A DNA stretch of 64,000 nt from Saprospiraceae bacterium UBA7328 (GCA_002471345.1 DKPS01000047.1:1-64000); one strand, 5' to 3'; positions 46,946-56,757 are shown, counted from the first letter of the stretch. Program-made: numbers and translations. The notes: generated by a model from the letters alone, not told the origin.

Positions 46946-47851
46946 ATGAAACTTAAAGACATGAAATTAGTTGCAAGACACTTATTCTGGGTTTTTACAG
47001 CCCTTATTATTTTTAATTTTGGATGTAATACATCTGAAAATATCTCATCAGAAATAGACCGACCAACCACTTCTGGTCCTGAAAACGGTACTTTATTTAT
47101 CGTAGGCGGTGCGGCAAGTGATGACCTATTTTTAAAGTTTATGGATTTAGTTGGTGGAAGCGATGCACCTATTGTTGTGATCCCAACTGCAGCTTCGAGT
47201 GATGATCTGAGTCACGAGTTTTTAATGAATTATAAAAGTAGATTTACTAAACTTGGTTTTAATAATGTAACGGTATTACATACAAGGGATAGAAATGAAG
47301 CGAATTCAGATGAATTTATCGAGCCAATTACTAAAGCTAAAGGAGTTTGGTTCAGTGGGGGAAGACAATGGCGTCATGCTGATTCATACTTGGATACTGA
47401 AACTCACAAGGCCTTTAATAAACTTTTAGATAGAGGTGGTGTAATTGCAGGGTCTTCAGCAGGGGCAACTATTCTAGGTTCTTATCTGGCACGAGGAGAT
47501 ACTGGAAGTAATACTATAATGATGGGTGACCATGAAGAGGGATTGAATTTTATTTCAAATGTGGCCATTGATCAGCATTTGTTAGCAAGAAACAGACAAT
47601 TTGATCTTTTTGAAATCTTAGACAAGAAAGAAGAATTATTAGGGATAGGACTAGATGAAAATACAGGAATCGTAGTAAGAGCTAACAAGTTTGAAGTTGT
47701 AGGTGAAAGTTATGTTGTTATATATGATCAAACGAGATGGTCACGAGAAAGAGACACGATTTATCAGTTACCAAAAGGCAATAGAGAATTTTATATGCTC
47801 AAAAGTGGAGATCAATATGATCTCAAAAACCGTAGAGTTATCACCAATTAG
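46946..47851 (+). CDS. Cyanophycinase-like S51 family peptidase, lipoprotein
   Basis: The ATG at 46946 (or 46961) gives a 301- (or 296-) residue protein with a lipobox (IIFNFGC). The longer frame adds residues that do not fit a signal. The class I glutamine-amidotransferase-like fold of S51 peptidases is visible: GTLFIVGGAASDD, then WFSGGRQWRH, the nucleophile elbow VIAGSSAGATILG (central Ser) and a catalytic His-like segment (IDQHLLARNRQFDL). Cyanophycinases cut cyanophycin, but many bacteria without cyanophycin carry such proteins, so peptidase of unknown substrate is the safe call. It is divergent from the MtfA-like gene. Confidence 0.87.
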   Translation: MKLKDMKLVARHLFWVFTALIIFNFGCNTSENISSEIDRPTTSGPENGTLFIVGGAASDDLFLKFMDLVGGSDAPIVVIPTAASSDDLSHEFLMNYKSRFTKLGFNNVTVLHTRDRNEANSDEFIEPITKAKGVWFSGGRQWRHADSYLDTETHKAFNKLLDRGGVIAGSSAGATILGSYLARGDTGSNTIMMGDHEEGLNFISNVAIDQHLLARNRQFDLFEILDKKEELLGIGLDENTGIVVRANKFEVVGESYVVIYDQTRWSRERDTIYQLPKGNREFYMLKSGDQYDLKNRRVITN

Positions 47852-47954
47852 AATCTAGAATAGATAGAGCTTAAAAAGATGAACTTGCAGAGTAGGTTAG
47901 CTTATATGAAATGACTCAATCGACTTTTTCCTGAGAAATTAATATTTAGGATGA

Positions 47955-48125
47955 CTCTTTAAAGGTTGTCATAGGTGGAATGAAAATGTCTATAAGATTA
48001 TTCCAGGATCTAAAAATAGATTCTACGGGGAGTAATCTGATTTGAAATTTGAATTTGAGATGGATGGAAATGGTCAAGTTGTATCGTTAAGTGCACTTAG
48101 ACCTAGGTCAGTTTGGGTGAAGAGA
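47955..48125 (+). pseudogene. Decayed coding fragment (C-terminal beta domain of a hydrolase-like protein)
   Basis: In one plus-strand frame the bases encode a fragment reading RWNENVYKIIPGSKNRFYGE, an in-frame stop, then DLKFEFEMDGNGQVVSLS and RPRSVWVKRK. The pattern 'y-x-L/I-x-P-G-x-N-x-F, then F-x-F-x-x-D-x-x-G-x-V' is typical of the small beta domain at the C-terminus of serine hydrolases and other exported enzymes (DUF3471-like). No start, no signal and no N-terminal part remain. I take it for the relic of a gene lost after the cyanophycinase-like gene. The family match is by eye only. Confidence 0.45.
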
Positions 48126-48270
48126 AAGTACTGTTGTATTGACCAAAAAAGTTTTTTCATTTATGGATATGAGATTAATTGCATATAGTTTTATTCAATC
48201 CAGTTTCGAATTCTCATATCGTAAATCCTAAGGCAATTATTTATATGCTTTGGATCATTGAATTCAAATA
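48126..48270. other. Non-coding stretch downstream of a decayed fragment
   Basis: Between the fragment at 47955-48125 and the terminator at 48275 I see no further gene. With the fragment, the whole 506 bases from 47852 to 48357 have no intact gene. Confidence 0.5.
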
Positions 48271-48274
48271 AAAA

Positions 48275-48298
48275 GACCCCGTGCAAATGCACGAGGCC
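48275..48298 (-). terminator. Intrinsic terminator of the large dockerin-bearing surface protein gene
   Basis: A GC-rich stem (48275-48284 with 48289-48298, 4-base loop, one mismatch) is followed on the minus strand by CTTTTTATTT. It lies 59 bases beyond the stop at 48358. Confidence 0.8.
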
Positions 48299-48357
48299 TA
48301 ACAATTTTCTCAAGTTTATAAAAACTTGTCCTATGTTGATTATAGGGATTATCTCAG

Positions 48358-51300
48358 TTATCTCAGAGAGATCATCTTTTTAGTTGCGATAGATCCTGCA
48401 AAGTTCAACTGGTAATAAAGTACACCAGAAGCATTAAGATCACTTTTATCAATTGTAATCTCATTTAGACCTTTGCTGAAGTTATCTGATACTTCATAGA
48501 TCATCTTTCCTGTGACGTCAAATACATTCAAGGTAGCAGGCCCATTTTCTCCTATAAGGAAGCTAATAGAAGTGTTATTGTTGAATGGATTCGGTTCGTT
48601 TTGATACAATTCGAATGCAGAAGCAACAACACTGTTAACTTCGCCTTCGAATGCAATCTGTACATCTCTTGTTTCAAGTTCTGTAGTATAAGCTTCAGAA
48701 GTAAATGCTGTTCCAAATTGGATCATATCACTTACATTTCCAGTTGAAGTAGCCGTCATTGAAAGAGTGATTACATCACCATCCAATGCTACTCCGTCTA
48801 CATTAACCCAACTTAAACTTAGTGAGTTGTCAGCTGCGATATATTCATGTGCTTTGATATCTAAAATTTCAGAAGAAATACCATTTAATCTGGCACCACT
48901 AAACTCAAGGTTTAACTGGATACCAGCTAATGAAACATCTTCGTTAGCGTTGAATACCAATTCAAATGATTGACCTGATGAGATAGTCGCGTTAGATGCT
49001 GTGAATGCTACAGAAGCATTGTTACTTCTACTATCAGCAATTATACTATTAGCAATAGCATTGCCACTTACATCACCGATTTTCACACCAATGAAATCCA
49101 TATCATTCACATCATGATCCAATGTGCGGATAGTCAAGCTTTCCACAAAAGGCCATGGATTCATATCATCATTGAATGTCTGACTAGCATCTACAAATCT
49201 CCACGATTCATTTTTCGGAAGTTCTGTATATACTCCTAGAATCAATTTTCTCAATTCTACAAGGTCAATAGCACTTACTTTAGCATCGTTATTTACGTCA
49301 GCAGCAATTACTTTGTATGCTGATGATAGAGTTTCAAGTCCAAGTACATGCTTTTGGATTAATACTAAGTCCAAAGTACTTACACCATTCAAGTAATCAT
49401 CATTTTTCTCTGATGTCAAAATGTAATCATAAAGAGTCTCTACATTTCTGAATGCATAGTCTCCAGTTACTCCTGTCATATCAGATTCATTCATATTGAT
49501 CTGTGCAGACTCAATTCCAACTAGTGCCGACTCTATGTCATCACCATTTTCATTAGTTACACTACCAGATACAAGTGCGTTACCACTCTGTACATCTTCA
49601 CATGCATCAGCAGTGTCATCTATCTGTATTCTTGCGATACAGTTTCCTACATTTCCACTTTCATCATGAGCGTAGATTCCAAATTCGAATAATTCTGATA
49701 TACCATTTGGAATGTCTTCACATGTGATTGTCTTGAATTTCTCATCCGGAGTCAATTCTGAGAATGAGTATTCAATGGTTGGAGAACAAGGGTCAACAGC
49801 AGGACTCGCAATAAAGTCACTTGCCCAGATTGTCATACTCTTTCCTTCATCCATTACAGCCGAAGAAAGTGTCTGAATACATATCGGTGTTGGAGCTTTT
49901 GTATCAGCAACACTGAAATCAGTGAAACAAACATCATTTGATCCACATACAGCAGATACTTTCCATCTTACTCTATATGTACCTACAGACCATGTGCCTG
50001 GAAGTGTAGCTTCTACACTATTGGTTCCAATTACTGAAGCTGTAGTTTCAAATACACCATCACCGTCTCCATCTACAGTTACTTCCCATTGTAGATTACC
50101 TGTAGGACAAATACCACCTTCAGCACTGAATGTTGCAGAATTGGTTAATACTATTACTGCATTACAATCATCACCTGCACTGAAGTTCTGATCTTCACAT
50201 CCTGTTAATTCTGGTTGTGTTCCACCAGATATTTTCACTACTTGTGTATGTTTCCATATACCGTTTCTTACAGTGTCTAGTGCTATACCAGTTCCTGCAA
50301 GTGTGTCTATAGCTCTATATCCAACATTTATTCCTAAAGAATCTACGTACTGGTAGAATGTCTGTGCATTTGCATCATGCTCGCACCAGTCAATCAATGT
50401 GAAGTGTCTCAATATTTTAAGACATGAAATACCAGATTCAAATTCAAATACTTCTTCTTCTACTGACTTGCCAATCAGGTTACAACTTAGATCTAAATGA
50501 TCTAACATGAAATCTCCGAAACTTGCATCACTACAATTTGCATTGAATATGTCTTCTGGGAAGATAGTACTGTCAATATATACAGTAGCTCTATCCATGA
50601 ACCAGAATGTCTTTTCACAAAGCACTTTGCCATTAGCTAAATACTCTACTGTGACTCCTCCTGTTCCACAAAGATCATCTCTATCATCACCAGCTATTCT
50701 ACCAATCACATCTATATCAGCTTCTACACAACCTGCTTTGGATACTGTTGGTTTATAAGTCTCGATAAGATCAGGCATAAACGCGTCACAATCCACCTCA
50801 ATTCTAGTAAGGCCGCACTCTGCGAATATATCAGTGTTTTTGTCTTCAATTCTCACATTTGTCCATGCAATATTGAAGTTGTCACCTGCTGTACCTGGTA
50901 CTCCGTTACCGTCACCATCATCCCATACTCTCAAAGCAACTTTTACAATTCCAAAAGATATTCCTCTTGAATCTACATCTGTAAGATCAGAAGCATTCAG
51001 TTCTACATGACCAGCATAGGTAGAATCATGATCGTTAAATCGCTTTACTTCTAGTAATACATTATCATTGCTACAAGCATCATAACTGTTGTTATCAATA
51101 CTATTAGCTCTCACTTTAGCCGCACAATCACCTCCTGCAGAAAGTAATGTGGCGACTACTTGCTCCTTAGCAACTGCTACTGGAGACACGCCATCATCTA
51201 CATTTACATAAATGGTGTCTTGTACATTGTTATTACAATCATCTTGTATAGCTATAATGATTTTATGAGTACCAGGAGGAATCCCTGATAGTCCCATTGT

Positions 51301-52608
51301 GACATCATTGCTTGAATACCTTTTGTCTATTCCTAGACTTTCACTCTTCAATGTAAGCCAGTAATCATCAGAACATAATGCGTCTACTATAGGAACATCC
51401 ATCGTAAGATTTGCACTACAGAACCAAGGATCCGTACTTATGTTGAAAGTATCCGTCTTCATATTCATAGAGATATTTCCCTGACCAGTGGCATCAATAA
51501 TTTGTGTAAATGATGTGTCATTCTGTGTACACCAATCAATGATGGTCCAGTGTCTGACCCATTTCACACCCTTGCCACAGATCGGAATTTCACTCTGATC
51601 AGTATAGGATACTGCTAGGTTACAAGATATATGTGTTGCTGTTGAACTCCTTACACCTGGTCTAAGAGCGAGTGGGATACTGTCTATTGCATTTAAGAAA
51701 GTACCTGAACCCGATCGAGCCAGTATTGAAGGAAATGCGCACATTAGGGCGCTATCTATAGATAAGGGATTAGTTTTTCTGGAGATAAGATGTTCATAAA
51801 TGGATTGTGGGTCCTTATCGGTTCCACATGCTATCTCGACCTTACTGTGGGGGGCCACGGCCCGAGATAACGTATCAGCATCTATATAAAACTGTTGTGT
51901 GGTGAGTATCAGTTCATTAGATCCTGTTGAAGAATGAGAATTGGTCACTGGGCTCGGGACATACCACTCCCTCTTAATACTCAGGCCAGTACAGATTTCG
52001 CCATCAATGGCGTCTCTGAAGTTAATTAGAGTTGTATCAATATCGATACATGGAAAACTGTCATTGATTCCTGTAAAATTAGGATTAAGACCAAGTTGAC
52101 CTGTCCAGTCAGAGTCCATCCAAATGGAGTCTATGTAAATACAATTAAAGTTACATGAATCATTCGGCATACCACAAACAACACCTAGAGATAAATCTAG
52201 ATTTTGTTTGAATTCTACTAAAAGTGTACCCCAGCAGGAGTTATCACTTCCATAGTTTCCACCACCATCTGCATCATAATGAACAGCTACAGTATAAGTA
52301 CCAATACCTGTTACAAATGCTGTATCCAATTCTGCGCCAAGCACATAGCCCGAATCGACTGGAGTGCCTAATGAGTTTTTAATTTCAATCCAATAGTTAG
52401 AATCCGTAGGACTAAGACTAGGACTAGAAAGAAATAAACTCGGCTCAATTGTGTCCATACATTCTGAACCAAGAGATAACTGTATCTGATTGGTACATGC
52501 TAATGTCTGAGCATTGGTAGTAATAGATATTCCGAAAGACATTACAAATGTCAACAGCATTGCGACGAATGCTGGAATACTTCGTTTTGCGTAAACGAAA
52601 GTTACCAT
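48358..52608 (-). CDS. Large T9SS type A surface protein with dockerin module
   Basis: The 1416-residue protein has an N-terminal signal peptide (ITTNAQ). A long series of Cys- and Asp-rich beta domains follows, in which the motif WTIIDWC appears twice in variant form (VRHWTIIDWC and LRHFTLIDWC). A carboxypeptidase-regulatory/CnaB-like domain (about 1010-1065) and a dockerin-type pair of calcium loops (about 1070-1125; GVSTLDLVLIQKHVLG and DVNNDAKVSAIDLVELRK) come next, then an adhesin-like domain of cohesin-like appearance (about 1185-1320). The Por-type T9SS sorting domain (NEPNPFNNNTSISF to the end) closes the protein. It is a clear paralogue of the 33201-36824 protein but about 200 residues longer. 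Confidence 0.85.
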   Translation of the reverse strand: MVTFVYAKRSIPAFVAMLLTFVMSFGISITTNAQTLACTNQIQLSLGSECMDTIEPSLFLSSPSLSPTDSNYWIEIKNSLGTPVDSGYVLGAELDTAFVTGIGTYTVAVHYDADGGGNYGSDNSCWGTLLVEFKQNLDLSLGVVCGMPNDSCNFNCIYIDSIWMDSDWTGQLGLNPNFTGINDSFPCIDIDTTLINFRDAIDGEICTGLSIKREWYVPSPVTNSHSSTGSNELILTTQQFYIDADTLSRAVAPHSKVEIACGTDKDPQSIYEHLISRKTNPLSIDSALMCAFPSILARSGSGTFLNAIDSIPLALRPGVRSSTATHISCNLAVSYTDQSEIPICGKGVKWVRHWTIIDWCTQNDTSFTQIIDATGQGNISMNMKTDTFNISTDPWFCSANLTMDVPIVDALCSDDYWLTLKSESLGIDKRYSSNDVTMGLSGIPPGTHKIIIAIQDDCNNNVQDTIYVNVDDGVSPVAVAKEQVVATLLSAGGDCAAKVRANSIDNNSYDACSNDNVLLEVKRFNDHDSTYAGHVELNASDLTDVDSRGISFGIVKVALRVWDDGDGNGVPGTAGDNFNIAWTNVRIEDKNTDIFAECGLTRIEVDCDAFMPDLIETYKPTVSKAGCVEADIDVIGRIAGDDRDDLCGTGGVTVEYLANGKVLCEKTFWFMDRATVYIDSTIFPEDIFNANCSDASFGDFMLDHLDLSCNLIGKSVEEEVFEFESGISCLKILRHFTLIDWCEHDANAQTFYQYVDSLGINVGYRAIDTLAGTGIALDTVRNGIWKHTQVVKISGGTQPELTGCEDQNFSAGDDCNAVIVLTNSATFSAEGGICPTGNLQWEVTVDGDGDGVFETTASVIGTNSVEATLPGTWSVGTYRVRWKVSAVCGSNDVCFTDFSVADTKAPTPICIQTLSSAVMDEGKSMTIWASDFIASPAVDPCSPTIEYSFSELTPDEKFKTITCEDIPNGISELFEFGIYAHDESGNVGNCIARIQIDDTADACEDVQSGNALVSGSVTNENGDDIESALVGIESAQINMNESDMTGVTGDYAFRNVETLYDYILTSEKNDDYLNGVSTLDLVLIQKHVLGLETLSSAYKVIAADVNNDAKVSAIDLVELRKLILGVYTELPKNESWRFVDASQTFNDDMNPWPFVESLTIRTLDHDVNDMDFIGVKIGDVSGNAIANSIIADSRSNNASVAFTASNATISSGQSFELVFNANEDVSLAGIQLNLEFSGARLNGISSEILDIKAHEYIAADNSLSLSWVNVDGVALDGDVITLSMTATSTGNVSDMIQFGTAFTSEAYTTELETRDVQIAFEGEVNSVVASAFELYQNEPNPFNNNTSISFLIGENGPATLNVFDVTGKMIYEVSDNFSKGLNEITIDKSDLNASGVLYYQLNFAGSIATKKMISLR

Positions 52609-53353
52609 AATAAATGAGTTTTGGTTAATAAATGGTTTTAGTAATGCCCTTTAACCTCTCTCACTATTGAGAGAATGCGTTTTAAACCACTTATTGGGAC
52701 TAATTCCTCGGGGGGAGGAGATTAATGTTGCATTTTGACAAATCGTTATCTGTCTCAATACCGGCAGATCTTTTTCTGCTTGTTGACCATTTAGATTGAT
52801 GCGTTTTTCAAATAATAAATCAGGACTATACAAATGCATTACATGAATTCATGCTTCAGCAATCGATAACTGACTCAGTTGTCAAATACACCATTGATAA
52901 TTAAATAGGGAAAAAAGAAATGTTGACCATTAGGGAAATGGTTATAAAAAAATGAGATTTTATCCTTTGATATAAATCGATTCTTCTTTTGGCGAGATTG
53001 TTGATTATACCAAAATAGCTACCTCTTTTCATCGAGAGGTAGCTTAACTTTTGAAAATTGTTATAAGGGATTCTTAAAATAAAGGGGGGAAGAATATCGT
53101 CTTATGGAAGCAAATGTAGGTCGACACTTTTCATTTGAAAGAAACCAACTAGGTGTATTTTTCACATTTTTTTCTTTCAAATAATTGGTTTAACTCATAT
53201 CAAAACATTCCACTCCCGTATTCATTAGCCTTCTTACTTTTTATAAAAGCATTTTGACTGAAATTTTTTTTCAACTTTTTCCGAAACCTTTCAAGCCTTT
53301 CCAAATTACTCTTATAGCAATGATTGGATAACTTCCTATTTTTGAAATATTAA
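52609..53353. other. Intergenic region of 745 bases, no gene recognised
   Basis: This is the longest gene-free stretch. A 62-residue open frame (52651-52839, minus) has no recognisable features and I do not accept it. Two hairpins stand out: a 7-bp one at 52657-52674 in the probable 5' leader of the surface protein gene, and a 10-bp one at 53017-53044. The rest is AT-rich and probably holds the promoters of the surface protein (minus) and the DUF2452 gene (plus). Confidence 0.5.
53017..53044. other. Terminator-like hairpin not assigned to a gene
   Basis: A perfect 10-bp stem (53017-53026 with 53035-53044, 8-base loop) is preceded by an A-rich and followed by a T-rich tract. It lies about 400 bases from either neighbouring gene and could end a small RNA. 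Confidence 0.45.
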
Positions 53354-53824
53354 ATGGAAGAAAAGAAAAAACAACGGACCATTAATCCTATAGATAAGGA
53401 CAAAATAGCTGAGGCCCCACATCTCATGCCTTATGCGCACAGTGTCGGATCCGCAATCATCAAACCTGTAGACAAAGGAAAAGTCAAAGGCCTAGGTATG
53501 TCAGCCATGTATGAACAGACCGATGTACATCTGAATCAAATAAAAGAACAAGTAGAATTGCTCATTTCCCAGGCTCAAGATATACATGATAGGATCCAAG
53601 TCTCTGAAAAGATATATGAAGCGGATTGTGGCATACAGCCTATCATAGGTAGATTCTACTACCTCTATAAGAGGAAAAGTAATCTAGAATGGCTTATTTC
53701 AATGATAAGCCCTGAAGAATGGGGTAAATCTATGCCGTACCATTTCATAGCGACTGTAAAGCTCCTTCATGATCATAGCTGGGAAGTAATAGAAATATCA
53801 GATAGAAAAGAGCTTTACGGTTAA
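53354..53824 (+). CDS. DUF2452 domain protein
   Basis: This 156-residue soluble protein matches the DUF2452 pattern: APHLMPYAHSVGSAIIKPVDKGKVKG, a helical middle (LNQIKEQVELLISQAQDIHDRI), and GRFYYLYKRKSNLEWLISMISPEEWG. The function of the family is unknown. It has no signal or membrane part, so it is cytoplasmic. A single gene starts at a clear ATG at 53354. The next plus-strand terminator-like hairpin is at 54136. Confidence 0.82.
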   Translation: MEEKKKQRTINPIDKDKIAEAPHLMPYAHSVGSAIIKPVDKGKVKGLGMSAMYEQTDVHLNQIKEQVELLISQAQDIHDRIQVSEKIYEADCGIQPIIGRFYYLYKRKSNLEWLISMISPEEWGKSMPYHFIATVKLLHDHSWEVIEISDRKELYG

Positions 53825-54187
53825 GTATTTCAAATTCATTCCATCTATGATTGGGGTCTAGACCCTAGTCATTCACAGTCCTGGCTCTATTTTTTAGTGT
53901 GGAAGCTAAACATACCTTTGAATTGTCAGGTCCAGAGAATCTAACTTATTAGAAAGTAATTGAAAAATGAAAAGCATAGACTTTTCCTGAGATTGCTATG
54001 CCATAATGGAAGGTTCTCAAAGGGCAAATTTATGAATCACTCTTTAAAAACCGCACCAATGGAAAACACTCAAATAGTACAGATTGGAAAAAGAATAATT
54101 AATGATGACCTCGGAGGAATTTAAAACTAATTGAAGAATGTTGGCTCTTATTTTAGGGCCAGCATTCAATTTTTGAATTTGCTTCTG
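53825..54187. other. Intergenic region with a possible 30-residue open frame
   Basis: I see no established gene. A plus-strand frame at 54032-54124 encodes 30 residues ending in DDLGGI, 11 bases before a hairpin with a T tract. It may be a small peptide gene or chance. Confidence 0.4.
54136..54175 (+). terminator. Intrinsic terminator on the plus strand (also near the end of the minus-strand operon)
   Basis: An 11-bp stem with wobble pairs (54136-54146 with 54157-54167) is followed by AATTTTTG on the plus strand. It can end the DUF2452 transcript. On the minus strand it lies 20 bases beyond the stop of the last gene of the caspase-cyclase operon and may serve both. Confidence 0.6.
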
Positions 54188-55567
54188 TTATTTTGGATTA
54201 AACGATTGAAGTGTCTCATTTGCCCAAGTTCTAAAAATTGGATATTTACTATTCTTAACAAACTTGACAAGTTCTTTTTGTTCTTCATTATTCCACATCA
54301 TATTTACTAACTCGAAAAGATTAAGAGATCCCTCATATGTCACTTGCCCAATTTCATTTTCATGTCTTTTTAAAAATATTTTTGCCGAGGATATGATTTC
54401 GTTTGAATTGTCATATGAGGGGTATTGGGAATATAATGAACAAACTTTAATCCATCGGGCTCTTATAGATAGATTTATGTTCACTACCCTAGTTTCAGAT
54501 AGGTTGATTTTTTCCAAAGCACTTCTATACTCTTTCTTTGAAAAATGCCAATGTGCATATGCCATGTTTTCTACACTTTGTATTTCTTTTGACTCAACCT
54601 CAACAAGCCATTTTTGAATAAAATCATCTGGAGAATTATAATCTTTTGACTTTGAAACAATTTCTATTATTGTTAAGAATCGATTGTCAGAAAGTTTTCC
54701 TCCGTGAAGAAGAATGCCTTTACTAAGGCCTAAATTATACAAGAATGCCAGCTCATCAACAGAACTGCGCCCTGATTTGAATTCATTTAAACAATAATTG
54801 ATCAAATAAATTAGCAGGGCTTCTGAAAGCTCTTTTGACATATGGTTTAGGTCATTGGCCAATTTCGATCTTAGCTTTTGATAACTTTTATTATTAGGAG
54901 TTTTGACTAATGCTAATATGTGATCTAGTAAGTCAGTGGTCTTGTTTAGTTGATTTGTTGTTTTAGTCTTGCTAGCTATTTTGAATAGTTTTCTATTATT
55001 TGTCTCTTCAATATGATAAAATGTGGTCAGTTTTTGATATAGTGATTCTATTGCATTTTTTGCCAGCCCAAGTGATCCAACTTCTCCACTATATTTCTGA
55101 CCTGCCTCTGAAAAATATGTGGAATGATAAAGCTCAAGATATCTCAAGTCTTCAAATAAATCTATGGGAGGCAACTTCTCAATTTCCAATTTTAACTGTT
55201 TTGTTTTGGTCCGAAATCGATCATAGAGACCTTTTGATTTATAGATGTCTGCTAATATCTTAGTTCGATCATATCCTCTGTTTTTGCTTAATAACTCTTG
55301 ATGTATTAAAAAATATTCTACATCTCTGACTAGATCAGCCATAATATTGAGGAAAGCTTTATCACTAGCTTTAGGGGCAATCTTATTCTGTACTTTCCTT
55401 AGTTGAAGTTTGGGCGAATCAAGTTGTTTTCGATATTTAAACAAGTATTCAAAAAGATCGAGAATTTTGGTTTGTTGCTTATTGCAGAATATAATGTACT
55501 TATGACAAGCTCGCCACTCGGATTCGTCAAACGAGGATAGAATAATGAGGATCTGCTTATTTCTCAC
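54188..55567 (-). CDS. Hypothetical helical protein, last gene of the caspase-cyclase operon
   Basis: I recognise no family in this 459-residue protein. It is almost entirely alpha-helical in pattern, rich in Leu, Lys and Asn. It has no signal or membrane segment and a repeated layout of helix pairs such as ENMAYAHWHFSKKEYRSALEKI, which resembles TPR units, so it is probably a cytoplasmic scaffold. The start is a GTG at 55567. It follows the coiled-coil gene by 47 bases and is the last of six minus-strand genes before the hairpin at 54136-54167. Confidence 0.65.
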   Translation of the reverse strand: MRNKQILIILSSFDESEWRACHKYIIFCNKQQTKILDLFEYLFKYRKQLDSPKLQLRKVQNKIAPKASDKAFLNIMADLVRDVEYFLIHQELLSKNRGYDRTKILADIYKSKGLYDRFRTKTKQLKLEIEKLPPIDLFEDLRYLELYHSTYFSEAGQKYSGEVGSLGLAKNAIESLYQKLTTFYHIEETNNRKLFKIASKTKTTNQLNKTTDLLDHILALVKTPNNKSYQKLRSKLANDLNHMSKELSEALLIYLINYCLNEFKSGRSSVDELAFLYNLGLSKGILLHGGKLSDNRFLTIIEIVSKSKDYNSPDDFIQKWLVEVESKEIQSVENMAYAHWHFSKKEYRSALEKINLSETRVVNINLSIRARWIKVCSLYSQYPSYDNSNEIISSAKIFLKRHENEIGQVTYEGSLNLFELVNMMWNNEEQKELVKFVKNSKYPIFRTWANETLQSFNPK

Positions 55568-55614
55568 TTCATAAAAATAGAAGCTTCTTAGGTAGAATCT
55601 TTAGTTAATGTTTA

Positions 55615-56757
55615 TTAGAGTTTGTCTACTAGCCTATTCACAGCCTTTTCTAGATTAATTATCAATGGATTGAGATCATGAAATGCTTTATGGCCCACTT
55701 TAGAGGCTTTGCCTGATTTGTTTTTTCTGATATGATTATTCACTTCACCGATGGCAGGCTTGAGTATAGGATGATGGACTTGATCAAAAAGCATTTCGAA
55801 AGTCTCTTGTACTTGATCAGCGAGTAATCCATTTTGCCAATAGCGATTTACCCCTTGGATATAATCCAGATGATTGTCATTGATTTTTATGAAGATGTCA
55901 TTGTAAGATTGCAATGTCCTATTGTAAGTAGAAGTATAATTGGGATATTTAGCAGGCTTAAAGTAATTATCCAGATTTTGTAAAATGTCTTGAACATCTT
56001 TCACATTGATTAAGTAGTTTTTAAGATCTGAAGAGATAGACTTTTGATATTTCTGTTGTCTCAGATACTTTTCTTCTAGAGCTATAAAAAGCTCATCTTC
56101 TTTATTCTTTAATGAATTATTGAGTCTTTGCATTTGGAGCTGTGCATTTTCCAATTCCGCGACAATTTTACTTTTTTGATCTGCTTCTTGATCTGCTCTT
56201 TCTTTTAGTTTTTCAATTGACTTTTCGAGTTCTAATTGTTGTTCTGCGTCCTCTTGGAGAGCGATAACTAGAGAGTCATTCATCGCACTTATTCGCTTTA
56301 GTGAAATTGAATTTTTCCTCTCTGTAGTTCTCAATTTATTCGAGAGCTCAGTGAGCTTCTCTCTATATTCTTCTTCAATATCCCTACCCATTACAAGAAT
56401 ATCCAGATATACCTCAGAACTTGAAGTGTCGAGTTGCACTTTTCCTTGATAAGGTCTGATGATTTCATAATCTGGAAGCACTATTTTTATCACCATTTGA
56501 TTATCAAATTCAAGTAATTCTTCCATGGAAATCTGAAAGGCGAATCTTCCTTCAGAATCTGTGGCATAATCACCTAGCCCCACCATTTTCAGATTAGCAT
56601 TTGGTACGGATTTGATATTGCCTTTTAATTGTTCGAGCACTCGTGCTTGAACTGACAAAAGAGGTAATCCTATGCTTTGTGTATGAGAGGATGGAGAGCC
56701 AAAGTAAAATGCAAGAATTACGAAAGCAAGTCTCAATAAGCATTGTTTTGTTTTCAT
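55615..56757 (-). CDS. Exported coiled-coil protein with a beta-sandwich at the N-terminus
   Basis: The 380-residue protein has a signal peptide (end near 25, SHTQS). A short carboxypeptidase-regulatory-like sandwich follows (about 35-115; NANLKMVGLGDYATDSEGRF), then a long coiled coil (about 130-245) and a helical C-terminal domain (about 245-380) with repeated Leu. It is periplasmic or surface-exposed by prediction. Its ATG overlaps the stop of the cyclase gene by four bases (ATGA), so the two are translationally coupled. The function is unknown; the coiled coil suggests a structural or bridging part in the system of the upstream genes. Confidence 0.7.
   Translation of the reverse strand: MKTKQCLLRLAFVILAFYFGSPSSHTQSIGLPLLSVQARVLEQLKGNIKSVPNANLKMVGLGDYATDSEGRFAFQISMEELLEFDNQMVIKIVLPDYEIIRPYQGKVQLDTSSSEVYLDILVMGRDIEEEYREKLTELSNKLRTTERKNSISLKRISAMNDSLVIALQEDAEQQLELEKSIEKLKERADQEADQKSKIVAELENAQLQMQRLNNSLKNKEDELFIALEEKYLRQQKYQKSISSDLKNYLINVKDVQDILQNLDNYFKPAKYPNYTSTYNRTLQSYNDIFIKINDNHLDYIQGVNRYWQNGLLADQVQETFEMLFDQVHHPILKPAIGEVNNHIRKNKSGKASKVGHKAFHDLNPLIINLEKAVNRLVDKL

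Noticed and set aside
52651..52839. A 62-residue minus-strand open frame upstream of the large surface protein
   Set aside because: It has no recognisable motif, no promoter or terminator of its own and a hairpin crosses its end. Most likely leader sequence.
53337..53344. TATTTTTG as a promoter -7 element for the DUF2452 gene
   Set aside because: It lies only nine bases before the ATG, too close for a normal leader, and T-rich sequence makes chance matches likely.
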